Shown here one piece after another: positions 1 to 8,320 of a stretch of 64,000 nt of DNA (the first letter of the stretch is position 1; each line of letters starts with the position of its first letter). The position numbers and the translations under genes are program-made. Under the pieces are notes generated by a model that saw only the letters and a list, made by a program, of their open reading frames with translations, searched no databases and was not told the origin of the DNA. The stretch is from Haloplanus sp. GDY1. GTDB taxonomy: Archaea > Halobacteriota > Halobacteria > Halobacteriales > Haloferacaceae. Location of the stretch: positions 992,001-1,056,000 of the forward strand of contig NZ_CP098514.1 of the NCBI RefSeq assembly GCF_023703775.1, in the 5' to 3' direction.

Positions 1-1
1 C

Positions 2-508
2 TCGATCCGACCGCAGCTCGACGGCCGCGGGGACGCCCTGTTCGTCGCCGCGGACCGGGCCGTCGGCGACGTGACCGACGGCGAGCGCCGGACGGCGGCC
101 AACAAGCGCAAGCGCGCGACGGTGATCCCCGTCGACGGCGAACTCCGCCGGACGCTCGTCCGGTGGCTGGCCGTCCGCCCGGACCCCGTCTCCCGGGCCG
201 AGCCGCTCTTTCTCAGCACCGCCGACAACTGGGGGCGGCGGGTGACGCCCCACATCGTCCACCACACCGTCGAAACCCACGCGAGCGACCGTGGCTGGCA
301 CCACGACGGCGGCGGAGCCGAGGAGAACGTCACGCCCCACTACTTCCGGCACTTCTTCACGACCCACCTTCGCGACCGGACGGGAGACCGTGGGATCGTC
401 AAGTACCTCCGGGGCGACGTCGCGAGCGACGTCATCGACACCTACACCCACGACTGGGGCGACCGCGTCCGCCGAACCTACGCCGAACACATCTACGAAC
501 TGACCTGA
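2..508 (+). CDS. Tyrosine recombinase / integrase, C-terminal part (5' end outside window)
   Basis: The frame is open from the first complete codon of the window, so the N-terminus lies upstream. What remains is the catalytic end of a phage-integrase (XerC/D-like) recombinase. The HYFRH segment supplies the HxxR box, and the closing IDTYTHD segment resembles the IYTH context of the nucleophilic tyrosine. Such enzymes cut and rejoin DNA at attachment sites. It sits at the edge of a block with a toxin module, a broken gene and an IS element, so it probably marks an integrated element. Family assignment is good; the substrate site is unknown. Confidence 0.8.
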   Translation, partial: SIRPQLDGRGDALFVAADRAVGDVTDGERRTAANKRKRATVIPVDGELRRTLVRWLAVRPDPVSRAEPLFLSTADNWGRRVTPHIVHHTVETHASDRGWHHDGGGAEENVTPHYFRHFFTTHLRDRTGDRGIVKYLRGDVASDVIDTYTHDWGDRVRRTYAEHIYELT

Positions 509-569
509 TCGCCGTCGCTCTCACCATATATAAATCGTATATCGCTATATCAAATAATCATCGCAGGAG

Positions 570-588
570 TTGAGACTGGTCGTCTCAA
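570..588. repeat. Perfect 7-bp inverted repeat between integrase and toxin module
   Basis: TTGAGAC-TGGTC-GTCTCAA is a perfect 7+5+7 palindrome in the AT-rich gap 62 bases after the integrase stop. It could be a transcription terminator, an integrase or excisionase arm site, or an operator. No second copy was seen in the window, although GTCTCAA-like bases recur beside the IS right end at 4323. Confidence 0.5.
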
Positions 589-694
589 ATACGGTTCTCG
601 AACTCCTTCGCGATGGACAGTAATTCACCTTCAGCAATTTCGTAGCTTTCACACCTAACACTCTTTACAGCGCATGGCGTACCTCCTTTCAACG

Positions 695-1066
695 ATGTCC
701 ATCGACCGAGATATGTTCGAGAACACGAGCGAGGACGAGCTCGCGGATCTTTCGGTCCCTGATCAGGTTCTCGGGTTTCTCGCCGCCAACGAGGATCGGG
801 CGTTCAAGGCGCGCGAAATTGCCTCTCAGATCGGCGTTGAGGAGGGGGCGGTGAGCACTGCACTCTCACGATTGAAGGATCGCGGTCTGGTCGAACACAA
901 GGCGACGTACTGGGCGATAACCGACGACGCCGAGCGCCTCGAAGGATACAGCGGCTACGAACGGGCGACCGCACTGTTCAACGACCAACTCGGTACAGAG
1001 GATAAGGAGACGTGGCGCGAGCACGCACCGCAGAAGCCCCACCCGAGCGTCAAGGATGAACAGTGA
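695..1066 (+). CDS. Winged-helix (MarR-like) protein, probable antitoxin partner
   Basis: A 123-residue acidic protein with a winged-helix fold. Residues ~20-75 hold the helix-turn-helix (KAREIASQIG...GAVSTALSRLKDRG) followed by a wing (VEHKATYWAI). I start at the ATG at 695 rather than 674 because a TATA-like element (ctttaca, 662-668) lies about 27 bases before 691, so the 674 ATG would precede the transcript. The stop overlaps the GTG of the next gene (GTGA), which points to translational coupling. The pairing with a PemK-like protein suggests DNA-binding antitoxin/autorepressor. The antitoxin role is inferred. Confidence 0.7.
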   Translation: MSIDRDMFENTSEDELADLSVPDQVLGFLAANEDRAFKAREIASQIGVEEGAVSTALSRLKDRGLVEHKATYWAITDDAERLEGYSGYERATALFNDQLGTEDKETWREHAPQKPHPSVKDEQ

Positions 1067-1413
1067 CCGACGAAGGGACACCGATCTTTGAGCGTGGCGA
1101 TGTCGTCTACGGCGATGACCCGTTCAAAGGCGAAGAAGACGCTCGTCCCTGGCTTATCCTCTCGAACCACGAAGGCCGTCCGTTCTACGGCGAGCAGTAT
1201 ATCGCAGTAACACTAACGTCGAAGTCTTGGATGGATGGCCTCATCGCCATTCCTGAGGAGAGCTGGCTTCGTGGCGGGACACCGGACGAGAGTCGGATCG
1301 TCCCGTGGGGCGTCCAATCCATTGACCACGAGGATATCGACTTCTGGCAGGGGTGTCTTGCCGGAGATCTCGTTGACGAGACGGTTGCTGCACTCGTTGA
1401 GGAGCTTCAGTAG
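1063..1413 (+). CDS. PemK/MazF-like endoribonuclease toxin
   Basis: 116 residues starting at a GTG that overlaps the upstream stop by four bases. The N-terminal FERGDVVYGDDPF...ARPWLILSN pattern is typical of the PemK/MazF barrel (GDVV...RP.LV.S). A YIAVTLTSK strand and a WGVQSID segment follow, where MazF proteins carry their second substrate-facing loop. Family members cleave mRNA and are neutralised by an antitoxin. Upstream context (winged-helix gene, integrase) fits a mobile type II toxin-antitoxin pair. Activity is not provable from sequence alone. Confidence 0.75.
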   Translation: MTDEGTPIFERGDVVYGDDPFKGEEDARPWLILSNHEGRPFYGEQYIAVTLTSKSWMDGLIAIPEESWLRGGTPDESRIVPWGVQSIDHEDIDFWQGCLAGDLVDETVAALVEELQ

Positions 1414-1473
1414 CATATACACCATATTCTCATTCAGGAAATGGCCAAGTGACGCAGCTATAGGGTAGCTTGC

Positions 1474-2353
1474 CTATCGTCCAACGAATCGTCGGTAGAA
1501 CGTTGTCTGAACCCCGTACGCTAGGTACCCAGCCACGCCGAGCGCCAAGACAAGCGGGATAAGGGGCAAAATGAACGACGAAGTAAACCCGAATGGAGAC
1601 ACCCCGACTGTATTGAGTGCAACCATCCCGAGAGTCATCACCAGACTGATTGCGAGAAGAGATCCAATCAGGAGGACAATAAACTCTGCAGATCGATCCC
1701 CACCACGTTCCGTATCAGTCATCACATAGCCAGCAATCGCCCCGAGACACACGGCCAAGACGATTCCAGGGCCACCACTGAGGCTGTAGTTGGTCTGCGT
1801 CGCGGCGAGATATCCACCATACGTGATGAAGCCGATGAACCCGACCAGTAATCCAGCAAACGCCCCTTTGACTGCGCCCAGAAGTCGGGTCCGATGATGA
1901 CGGTACCACTCGGTCTCGACTCGATAAGCAAGCAGGTACGACCCGACGAAGACCAAGACTGCTGTCAGAGTCGGTAGGACAAAATATGGCATCGAAAAAC
2001 AGTTGATCTCCGAGGAGCCACTGGAACGCCATTGTTGGGACAATAGCGAGCGCCCAACCAGCAAGAAGCGACCCCACGAAGATGACACGGTTTCGATGTG
2101 CCGACGCTGATGTCGTCGCTCGACCACTCGTCACCCAGCGGTAGCCGCCGATGCCGCCGACGAGGAGGCCTAGTGGGGCTGCGAATTGAATCGACGTCAC
2201 CCAACTCGGTGGCAAAAATGCCTCCGTCGTTGCATGGTAATAGTTTCCGAAGAGTCGGCCAAGTGTATCGAGAACGAACGTCTGGACTAAGCCCCATTGA
2301 AGTGCAGCTACGAGTGCTTGCTTTTGTGTGGAAGGAGCACCTCGGGAGGGCAT
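1474..2353 (-). pseudogene. Multi-pass membrane protein gene broken by a +1 frameshift
   Basis: Two overlapping reverse frames join into one membrane protein. The first half starts at 2353 (MPSRGAPSTQ...) and runs in frame to the five-A run at 1995-1999. There the hydrophobic reading jumps to the second frame (SMPYFVLPTLTAVLVFVGSY...), which ends at 1474. Removing one A from that run restores a continuous protein of about 290 residues with some seven transmembrane segments. No family was recognised. Codon use is more AT-rich than the backbone, fitting foreign DNA. A true inactivation and a homopolymer sequencing error are both possible. Confidence 0.65.
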
Positions 2354-2652
2354 ATCTGGGAGTTCTTCTCTCGGTGATTAGAACGTGTTGGTGGTGGTAT
2401 CCTACAGATGATGAACCGGCTCTCTGTACCGACCGGTTGGATGGATTCTTGAGTGCGTCGCTGGCAGTCTCTCGTAGTGACCACGGTCCGTAAGTCTCGC
2501 CGAGATGTCTTTCGACGATTGCTAAACGGCCTCACACTGATTGGCCAGTATACGATGCGACACCGCTGTACGAGCGAAGCTCTCTTGCCGGGCTGGAGTC
2601 TGATATTAGGGTAGTCTCGCAAACTTGGCTCAAGCATAATCGCCACGAGTCG

Positions 2653-4146
2653 GTGGAGAACTTCGTCTGTGCACTCCCGTTGGCGTATTTTGGATTCGCC
2701 ACCCACGACCGCTACGTGGGGTCGACTCGCTACGAGATAGACACGCTCTTTCGCGTGTTCTTGCTGAAAGAGCTCCACGGGTGGGCCCACGAAACCGCAC
2801 TGATCGAGTATCTCGAGTGTCGCCCGGTGCTCTGCGAGCAGTTGGGCTTGGAAAGTGTCCCGGACCAGTCGACGCTGTGGCGCAGCTGGCACAAACGATT
2901 CACCACCGACCTTCGCAGTACCGTCGAGACAGCTGCGCGGACCATCCTCATCAAGGCCCAAGACGCGGATGTCGCAGTCCCGCGGAACCCAGAACGCCAT
3001 CTTCCATCTCGCGGTGACGAAGGGGACGAATCGGACCCGGACGATCAAGCTGTCCTCGACGAAGCGGCAACGACTACGGAGCACGTCAGTCGTATTGTCT
3101 TCCCGGCATTCTCACTGGATCGAGGTGAGGGCTGTGAGATTCACGAGAACGCTTACTGGGACCTGCAGACGTATCTCGGACTTCGTGAGCGCCTCGCGGC
3201 CAACGAGGGCGCTCGGAGTTTCACCTACGAGTCGACTCGTGAGCGGACACCGTTAGCCCATCGCGAGCAAGTTCGTGACCTCTCAATTGCGGAGACCCGA
3301 GAGATGTACCGACAGGCCGTCAGCAGGCTCCTGAGCGAAGTCGCGGAGACAGAGGAGCTCTTCCGAGCCGGAATTATCGCCATCGACATTACTGAAGCGG
3401 ACCCGTTCACTGGCGATAGAACGGGCCACGAAGACGAAATCATCGGCACGAAGGAGAAAACTGACGAGTACGCCTACCAGTGGGCCACCGTCCAGTTAGT
3501 AGGGAATGCAGTGCCGATTGTGCTAGACGCACGGCCAGTTCGGAAGGGAGAGTCCCGCTTAGAAATCGTTGAGGACCTCTTGAATTCAGCCGAGGAGCTG
3601 GTTCACGTCGATAACGTACTGATGGACCGGAAGTTCGACAGCCAGCACGTCCTGGAGATGCTCAGCCAGCGCGGGCTATCGTACGTTGTTCCAAAGCGGA
3701 TGCAGACCAGCGAGAAAGCGCAGGCCAAGCGGTTGCTCCAACGAGATCGGGATCGACACGAGACCGACCGGAAGCTCCACCTCGGGAAGAACGAATGGCA
3801 CGAGACGACGCTGATCTACCGCCGGAAAGAGGACTCCAAGCAAGACGATCACCGACAATACTCGGTCTTTATGTCCAATCACGGTGGGAGTTCTCTGAGT
3901 GAGTATGGCTATCGCTGGGAGATCGAGAGCGGCTACAAATCGATCAAGCGATTCATAGCTGCGACGACGTCGAAGGATTTCGGACTCCGGTTCTTCTACT
4001 TCGCGTTTGCCTGTTTGTTGTACTCAATCTGGCGAGCGGTCGATTTGCTCGTGCAGGTTGAGTTGACCGGTGAGTACGAGCATTCGCCGATCGTAACAGC
4101 CGACAATACACTGACACTGCTGAAGAAGGAGACTGGAATCGGGTAG
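2653..4146 (+). CDS. DDE transposase of a haloarchaeal IS (IS4-like superfamily)
   Basis: At least 497 residues. It shows a DDE-type catalytic triad: aspartate in IIAIDITEAD, aspartate in VLMDRKFD, and the glutamate of YRWEIESGYKSIKRF, which is the Y-R-E signature of IS4-like enzymes. The C-terminal RFFYFAFACLLYSIWRAVDLL is a hydrophobic helix common in ISH-type transposases. The GTG at 2653 is the first obvious start, but the frame stays open back to 2494, so the true start may lie upstream or at a non-standard codon. No frameshift is visible, so the element may be active. The exact IS family is not assigned. Confidence 0.8.
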   Translation: MENFVCALPLAYFGFATHDRYVGSTRYEIDTLFRVFLLKELHGWAHETALIEYLECRPVLCEQLGLESVPDQSTLWRSWHKRFTTDLRSTVETAARTILIKAQDADVAVPRNPERHLPSRGDEGDESDPDDQAVLDEAATTTEHVSRIVFPAFSLDRGEGCEIHENAYWDLQTYLGLRERLAANEGARSFTYESTRERTPLAHREQVRDLSIAETREMYRQAVSRLLSEVAETEELFRAGIIAIDITEADPFTGDRTGHEDEIIGTKEKTDEYAYQWATVQLVGNAVPIVLDARPVRKGESRLEIVEDLLNSAEELVHVDNVLMDRKFDSQHVLEMLSQRGLSYVVPKRMQTSEKAQAKRLLQRDRDRHETDRKLHLGKNEWHETTLIYRRKEDSKQDDHRQYSVFMSNHGGSSLSEYGYRWEIESGYKSIKRFIAATTSKDFGLRFFYFAFACLLYSIWRAVDLLVQVELTGEYEHSPIVTADNTLTLLKKETGIG

Positions 4147-4214
4147 AGAGGCACTCGATCTGGGTTAGCGCGGCATCTGAGTGGCGACACTATCCGAGGT
4201 CTCGGAAATGCTCC

Positions 4215-4231
4215 GAATTAGTTTCTAATTC
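4215..4231. terminator. Perfect hairpin downstream of the transposase
   Basis: GAATTAG-TTT-CTAATTC is a perfect 7-bp stem with a 3-base loop, 69 bases after the transposase stop and inside the presumed IS. It could end the transposase transcript, shield the IS from outside transcription, or act in recognition of the IS end. Confidence 0.4.
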
Positions 4232-4403
4232 AACATAATCCCCGTTTGGAGAGGGATCTGCAGCAGGTTCCGCTCGTCGATTCAGCTGAAACTACGCATC
4301 ACAGCCCCGCTAAGCCCACTGTAGTCTCAACTTCCAGTCATCGCGACCCCTCGGCTACCGGTTCGTAATCGGTCGGAAATCGAGTTCGCGGGAGGACCCC
4401 TCC

Positions 4404-4748
4404 TCACTCGCGATCCGTCCAGAAGTCGAACGACCGCCCGGGAGCGAAGGCGTCGAGGCCGACGGCCGTCTCCTCGCCCGTGTTCTCGACGCGGTGGGCC
4501 TCCCAGGGCTCCAAGTGGACCGAGTCCCACCGACCGAGGGTCGCCTCGTCGTCCTCGGTGTAGACCGTGAGTTCCCCCTGCAGAACCAGACAGACCTGTT
4601 CGTTCTCGTGGTCGTGCATCGGCGAGGAGTGGCCCGGCGGCTTCTCGAACCACTCGAAGCTGAACCGGTCGCTTCCGGCCATCGACACCCGCCGCCACCC
4701 CTCGTCCGGTTCGTACGTCTCCGCGCCGTCGAATGGGACGTGTCGCAT
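4404..4748 (-). CDS. Single-domain cupin protein
   Basis: 114 residues, almost entirely one cupin barrel. Motif 1 is visible as HDHENEQVCLVLQGELTVY (H-x-H...E...G, residues ~43-62). Motif 2 is VHLEPWEAHRVENTG. These His/Glu positions normally bind one metal ion. A TATA-like ggctttagc at 4772-4780 (reverse strand) sits 26 bases before the ATG, so the transcript should be leaderless and the start is well supported. It diverges from the thiamine-regulator gene. Such cupins range from isomerases to sugar-binding or stress proteins, so the substrate is unknown. Confidence 0.8.
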   Translation of the reverse strand: MRHVPFDGAETYEPDEGWRRVSMAGSDRFSFEWFEKPPGHSSPMHDHENEQVCLVLQGELTVYTEDDEATLGRWDSVHLEPWEAHRVENTGEETAVGLDAFAPGRSFDFWTDRE

Positions 4749-4831
4749 GGCGCTCCCGTCGGTGTGACCGAGCTAAAGCCTTGGGAAGCGAGGCCGTGAC
4801 CATATAAACCGCGCCGCCCCGACGTGGAGGT

Positions 4832-4864
4832 ATGGAACGCGGGACACGGGCGGTGGAACGGTGA
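4832..4864 (+). CDS. Leaderless 10-codon upstream ORF coupled to thiR
   Basis: MERGTRAVER followed by TGA. The TATA-like tataaac at 4803-4809 predicts transcription starting at this very ATG. The stop codon shares GTGA with the GTG of the next gene at 4861. The simplest reading is a leader peptide whose termination lets ribosomes restart on the regulator. The peptide itself need not have a function. The same arrangement recurs before cheW1, cheB and cheW2. Confidence 0.45.
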   Translation: MERGTRAVER

Positions 4865-5775
4865 CGGTGCAGTTGCCGAGTCAGATCGTCGTCGATCGAT
4901 TCCTGCCGACCGCGCGGTCGATGCTCGCGTCGGCGCTCTCGGAACGCGGCTTCGCGCAGCGCGACATCGCCGATCGACTCGGGGTGTCGCAGGCGGCCGT
5001 GAGCGGGTATCTCGCCGGGGAGCGCGGCGAGGAGGAGCGCTTCGCGGAGCACCCGCGGATGCAGGCGACGGTCGAGCGCATCGCAGACGGCTTCGAGTCG
5101 GGGCGGATGGACGACTACGAGGCGCTGGCGGAACTCCTGGAACTCGTCCGGGAGTTCGAGGACCGCGGGCCGATCTGTGCGGTCCACGAGGAGGAGATGC
5201 CGGCGCTGGAGGGCATGGGGTGTGACCTGTGCGTGCGCGGCCGCGACCGCGCGGTACAGGCCGAACGGGACGTCCTCTCGAACGTCCGGCGCGCGGTGCG
5301 GACCTTCGCCAACGCCCCGGCCGTCGCCGCCCACGTGCCGAACGTGGGGACGAACGTGGCGATGGCGCTCCCCGAGGCGACCGACGAGACGGACGTGGCC
5401 GCGGTTCCCGGTCGCATCCACGCGATGCGCGGCGGCATCAACGTCCCCTCGAACCCGGAGTTCGGCGCCTCCCAGCACGTCGCGACGACGCTCCTCGCGG
5501 CGGCCGCCGCCGATCCCTCGATCCGCGGCGCGGTCAATCTGGCGACGAGCGACGACCTGCTCGCGGCCGCGCCGGAGGACGCCGTCGCGTTCGACGCGGA
5601 CTACGAGGACCGACGGGACCGACTGGAGGCGCGCTTCGCGGACGGCGTCCCCCGGGTCGTCTACCACGAGGGCGCGTTCGGCATCGAACCGATCACCTAC
5701 GTCCTCGGTGAGACGGCGGTCGAGGCCGTCGAGACGGCCACCGACCTGATCGCCCGGGCGAACCGGGAGGCATGA
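4861..5775 (+). CDS. thiR: HTH-ThiN regulator of thiamine genes (ThiR type)
   Basis: 304 residues. The N-terminal ~50 residues are an XRE-like helix-turn-helix (ALSERGFAQRDIADRLGVSQAAVSGYL). A linker with a C...C pair (CAVHEEE...CDLCVRG) follows. The rest is a ThiN domain (NVRRAVRTFANAP, VPNVGTNVAMALPEATDETDVAAVPGRI) like the one in thiamine-phosphate synthase. In archaea the HTH-ThiN fusion acts as ThiR, a repressor that senses thiamine phosphates; the fusion without ThiD fits that role better than an enzyme. The GTG start is coupled to a mini-ORF by GTGA. A decayed transporter gene follows, which may once have been its target. Confidence 0.8.
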   Translation: MTVQLPSQIVVDRFLPTARSMLASALSERGFAQRDIADRLGVSQAAVSGYLAGERGEEERFAEHPRMQATVERIADGFESGRMDDYEALAELLELVREFEDRGPICAVHEEEMPALEGMGCDLCVRGRDRAVQAERDVLSNVRRAVRTFANAPAVAAHVPNVGTNVAMALPEATDETDVAAVPGRIHAMRGGINVPSNPEFGASQHVATTLLAAAAADPSIRGAVNLATSDDLLAAAPEDAVAFDADYEDRRDRLEARFADGVPRVVYHEGAFGIEPITYVLGETAVEAVETATDLIARANREA

Positions 5776-5854
5776 ACCGTACGTCGCGATAGGAACTGCG
5801 GACCCGTGGTTGCGAACGACGGCGGTGACGGTGGATCCGGGCCGTCGGCCGGCA

Positions 5855-6435
5855 GTATGCCTGGCTTCGTGGTCCTTGGCCACGAGGACTTCGCCACCCT
5901 CGGACGAACACGGCGCGGACGCCTTCCAGAAGTTCCGCGCGGAGAACGGCCGGAAGTTCAAATTTAGCACGTTCCCGAAGGGCAGCGTCGCGTTCGTCCT
6001 GCTCCAGTACTGGCTGCGCGAGGAGCTTGGCGTCTCGCCGGATCTCGTGGAGATCGAGCCGATGGCCGGGCAGCCCCGTCAAGCGGTCGCTACTCTCCGG
6101 GAACGTCGACGGCACCGTCATCATGGAGCCGATTCCGACCGCCCTCGAAGCGAAGGGTGCCTCCCTTCGAGCGGCTCACGTGGGCGGGGTCGTTCATGTC
6201 CGGCTAGCCCGGCGGCATCACGTTCGTGCACGAGCGGCTCTGGAGCGACACTCCGGACCTCGCAAAGTCCGTCGTCGAACAGCACACCCGCGCCACCGAG
6301 ACGGTTCGGCAGCAGCCGAAGGTCGCCGCGAAGGCCGTGAGCGAGGCCAAAGGCGACAAGCTTCCGACGACCTCCGAATTCGTTTCAGCAACACTCCGCA
6401 ATTTCGAGGGGACTCAGTCTCCCTTAGAGTGCCGG
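5855..6435 (+). pseudogene. Decayed ABC substrate-binding protein (NitT/TauT/THI5-like)
   Basis: Pieces of one protein appear in successive frames. FATLG is near 5890, GADAFQKFRAENG and FSTFPKGSVAFVLLQYWL lie near 5920-6020, VDGTVIMEPIPTALEAKG near 6107-6160, then [20 protein letters not shown] and [17 protein letters not shown] after 6223. At least two frameshifts and a stop (around 6207) interrupt it, and no start or signal peptide is left. The PKGS and MEP.PTALEAKG segments match periplasmic-type binding proteins of the NMT1/SsuA group, which deliver nitrate, sulfonates or thiamine precursors. Its position after thiR suggests a lost thiamine-precursor importer; that is inference. Confidence 0.65.
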
Positions 6436-6528
6436 CGTCCCACTATCGTGGACGGTACGTTCGGAATCGCCGTGCTGTCGCAGCTGGGGATGATAATATT
6501 TAATATTTCATTCGGCCTCCATTGTTAT

Positions 6529-6957
6529 ATGAGCGTGGTCAGCGTCTCGATGCCGGAGGAGTTGCTCGATCGAATCGACCAGTTCGCGGACGATCACGGC
6601 TATACTGGTCGCAGTGAAGTGATTCGTGAGGCGAGTCGCAACCTCCTCGGTGAGTTCGAGGATAAGAAACTCGAAGATCGGGACTTGATGGGCGTCGTCA
6701 CCGTGGTTTTCGACTACGAGACGACGAGCGTCGAGGAGAAGATGATGCACCTCCGTCACGAACACGAGGACATCGTCGCTTCGAACTTCCACAGTCACGT
6801 CGGCGGCCATCATTGCATGGAACTGTTCGTTCTCGAAGGGTCGCTCGAGGAGATCTCGACGTTCGTCGGGAAGATCCGAGCCACGAAGGACACGCTCACG
6901 ATCGACTACTCCGTGCTGCCCGTCGACGACTTCGGCCCGCTGGCCGATATGAACTGA
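6529..6957 (+). CDS. nikR: Nickel-responsive regulator NikR
   Basis: 142 residues. Residues 1-48 form a ribbon-helix-helix DNA-binding domain ([21 protein letters not shown], then [15 protein letters not shown]). The rest is the ACT-like nickel-sensing domain. The metal ligands expected from E. coli NikR can be matched: a histidine in HLRHEHED, the H-x-H of NFHSHVGG and the cysteine of HHCMEL. I start at 6529: the frame is open further upstream only through pseudogene remains, and an AT-rich TATA region (6494-6502) lies at the right distance. It precedes a nickel/cobalt ECF transporter, its likely target. Confidence 0.9.
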   Translation: MSVVSVSMPEELLDRIDQFADDHGYTGRSEVIREASRNLLGEFEDKKLEDRDLMGVVTVVFDYETTSVEEKMMHLRHEHEDIVASNFHSHVGGHHCMELFVLEGSLEEISTFVGKIRATKDTLTIDYSVLPVDDFGPLADMN

Positions 6958-7054
6958 TACTGTTCTGCCCCTCTCGCCGGTTAGCAGCACCGGTGGTTCG
7001 ACTCGCGCGCCGAAGACTCCGGGGCGATCTACGTCGCGGACGAACACGGCTCCG

Positions 7055-7273
7055 CCGGAGTACGACGACGTCCTGGGATTCATCGGAACCGTTCGAGGAA
7101 CAGACGAGTCCGTTTCAGTCGAATACACGGTCGTACCCGTCGACGTCATGACCGCACGGATAAGCGAGCGATGGTGGAAACAACTTGCGTCGACGGAAGT
7201 CGACTCCCTTCTCTACCAAGACGCACATCCATCCTATGCCATAGTTATTATCTACTTCGTTCTAGTACAGTAG
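7055..7273 (+). pseudogene. Possible remnant of a second NikR-type C-terminal domain
   Basis: In this frame the residues YDDVLGFIGTVRG followed by SVSVEYTVVPVD resemble the end of the upstream NikR (STFVGKIRA...[13 protein letters not shown]) in order and spacing. No start or DNA-binding domain is present and the N-terminal side is out of frame. It looks like the tail of a duplicated or exchanged nikR. The match is short, so chance similarity is not excluded. Confidence 0.35.
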
Positions 7274-7284
7274 CTTTATTATAA

Positions 7285-7303
7285 TTGCTATCAAAATTAG
7301 CAA
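7285..7303. promoter_or_regulatory. Inverted-repeat operator candidate before the nickel/cobalt transporter
   Basis: TTGCTA-TCAAAAT-TAGCAA is a perfect 6-bp inverted repeat lying just after the TATA-like tttatta (7276-7282) and ending 7 bases before the transporter ATG. A protein bound here would block transcription start. NikR, encoded just upstream, is the obvious candidate, although the repeat differs from the E. coli NikR site. Confidence 0.5.
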
Positions 7304-7310
7304 ACTGAAG

Positions 7311-7991
7311 ATGGCACACATTCACCTCGGAGAAGGCTCGTTCCCGCTATGGGCGCTGGTACTCTGGACGCTGCTCGGCGTCGGACTGATCAGTACCGTC
7401 GTCTACCGGGTCCGGAAAGGCGGCATCGAGACACACCAGATCGCGCTCGCGGGCATCGGCGCGGCCGCGAGCTTCGCGATCTTCCAGTTGAACATCCCCG
7501 TGTGGGGTGGCATCCACATGAACCTCACCGGCCTCGTGGGGATTCTCGCTGGGCCGCTGCTCGGGGCGCTCATCGCACTCGTCGTCAACATCTTCTCGGC
7601 AGCGCTCGGCCACGGTGCGGTCGGCCTCCTCGGCGCGAATACGCTCGTCAACGCGAGCGAAGCCATCGTCGCCTACTACGCGTTCAAGACCCTGATGGGG
7701 ATGGACTGGGACGTCTTCCCCGCCAGCGCGAGCGCCGCGACGCTCGGCCTTTCCGCAGGCGCGTTCCTGATGGGGGCGATCATCGTCGTCAGCGGCGTGA
7801 ACGGGAGCGCGCTGCCGCGTGGTGACCTGACGATCGCCGTCGCTGGACTCGTCGGGCTCAACCTCGGCGTCGCCGTCATCGAGGGCCTCCTGACGGGCTT
7901 CATCGTTCAGTTCCTCGCGTCCGTCCGCCCCGACCTCGTCGGTCTCGTCGACCGTGACACCCAGGAGGAGCCGACCGGGGTGACGGCCTGA
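7311..7991 (+). CDS. nikM: ECF nickel/cobalt transporter substrate-binding subunit (CbiM/NikM)
   Basis: 226 residues with about six membrane segments. The N-terminus MAHIHLGEGSFP carries the early histidines used for metal capture in CbiM/NikM. GGIHMNLTGLVGILAGPLLGALIAL and GHGAVGLLGANTLVNASEA are core motifs of the family. It is the S component that recognises Ni(II) or Co(II) and works with the three following genes. Its stop meets the next ATG (TGATG). NikR upstream favours nickel as the substrate. Confidence 0.88.
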   Translation: MAHIHLGEGSFPLWALVLWTLLGVGLISTVVYRVRKGGIETHQIALAGIGAAASFAIFQLNIPVWGGIHMNLTGLVGILAGPLLGALIALVVNIFSAALGHGAVGLLGANTLVNASEAIVAYYAFKTLMGMDWDVFPASASAATLGLSAGAFLMGAIIVVSGVNGSALPRGDLTIAVAGLVGLNLGVAVIEGLLTGFIVQFLASVRPDLVGLVDRDTQEEPTGVTA

Positions 7992-8320
7992 TGCAGCGCT
8001 GGAAGCAGTACGGTGGCCTCCTCGGACTGTTCGCAGCCTTCCTCTCGGCCGGCTACTGGGGCTTCACCGCGACGGGCGGCGCACTGCCGTGGGCCAAACG
8101 CTCCGCGAACGCCCTCCAGCGCGGTGTGCAGGAGGGCGGCGGTTCGCTCGTCGACTTCGGCCGCGGTATCGTCGTCGCCGGACCCATTCGGAAGGGCGGG
8201 CTGATGCTCGAATTCGGCGCGCTCGTCCTCGTACTGGTTGTCCTCGGCATCGGACTGTACGTCTACGTCGACCGCTACGGCGGCTTCGAGGACGGAGAAC
8301 GCTCGCCCCGATACCCGTGA
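7991..8320 (+). CDS. nikN: Small accessory membrane subunit of the ECF transporter (NikN/CbiN-like)
   Basis: 109 residues with two membrane helices (residues ~8-28 and ~77-95) flanking an extracellular loop. This is the topology of CbiN/NikN-type helpers that load the metal into the S component. It overlaps both neighbours (ATG at the end of nikM; stop overlapping the GTG of the permease). Sequence similarity to named families is weak; the assignment rests mainly on topology and position. Confidence 0.6.
   Translation: MQRWKQYGGLLGLFAAFLSAGYWGFTATGGALPWAKRSANALQRGVQEGGGSLVDFGRGIVVAGPIRKGGLMLEFGALVLVLVVLGIGLYVYVDRYGGFEDGERSPRYP

Larger units (their letters stand above)
2611..4328 (+). mobile_element. 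Insertion sequence with candidate 8-bp target duplication
   Basis: An identical octamer, GTAGTCTC, occurs at 2611-2618 and 4321-4328, bracketing 1702 bases that contain one transposase gene. This is the size and layout expected of an IS with an 8-bp target duplication. The inner ends are only weakly inverted (ACTTGGCTCAAGC at 2623 against AGTGGGCTTAGC read inward from 4320), so the exact ends are uncertain. The IS lies in the accessory block. The gene-free stretch 2354-2610 before it holds only the promoter side of the broken membrane gene and nothing else I recognise. Confidence 0.5.

Noticed and set aside
4327-5970. 547-codon reverse ORF opposite thiR
   Set aside because: Arg-rich composition and no domain; a shadow of thiR, which has HTH and ThiN motifs in the plus frame.
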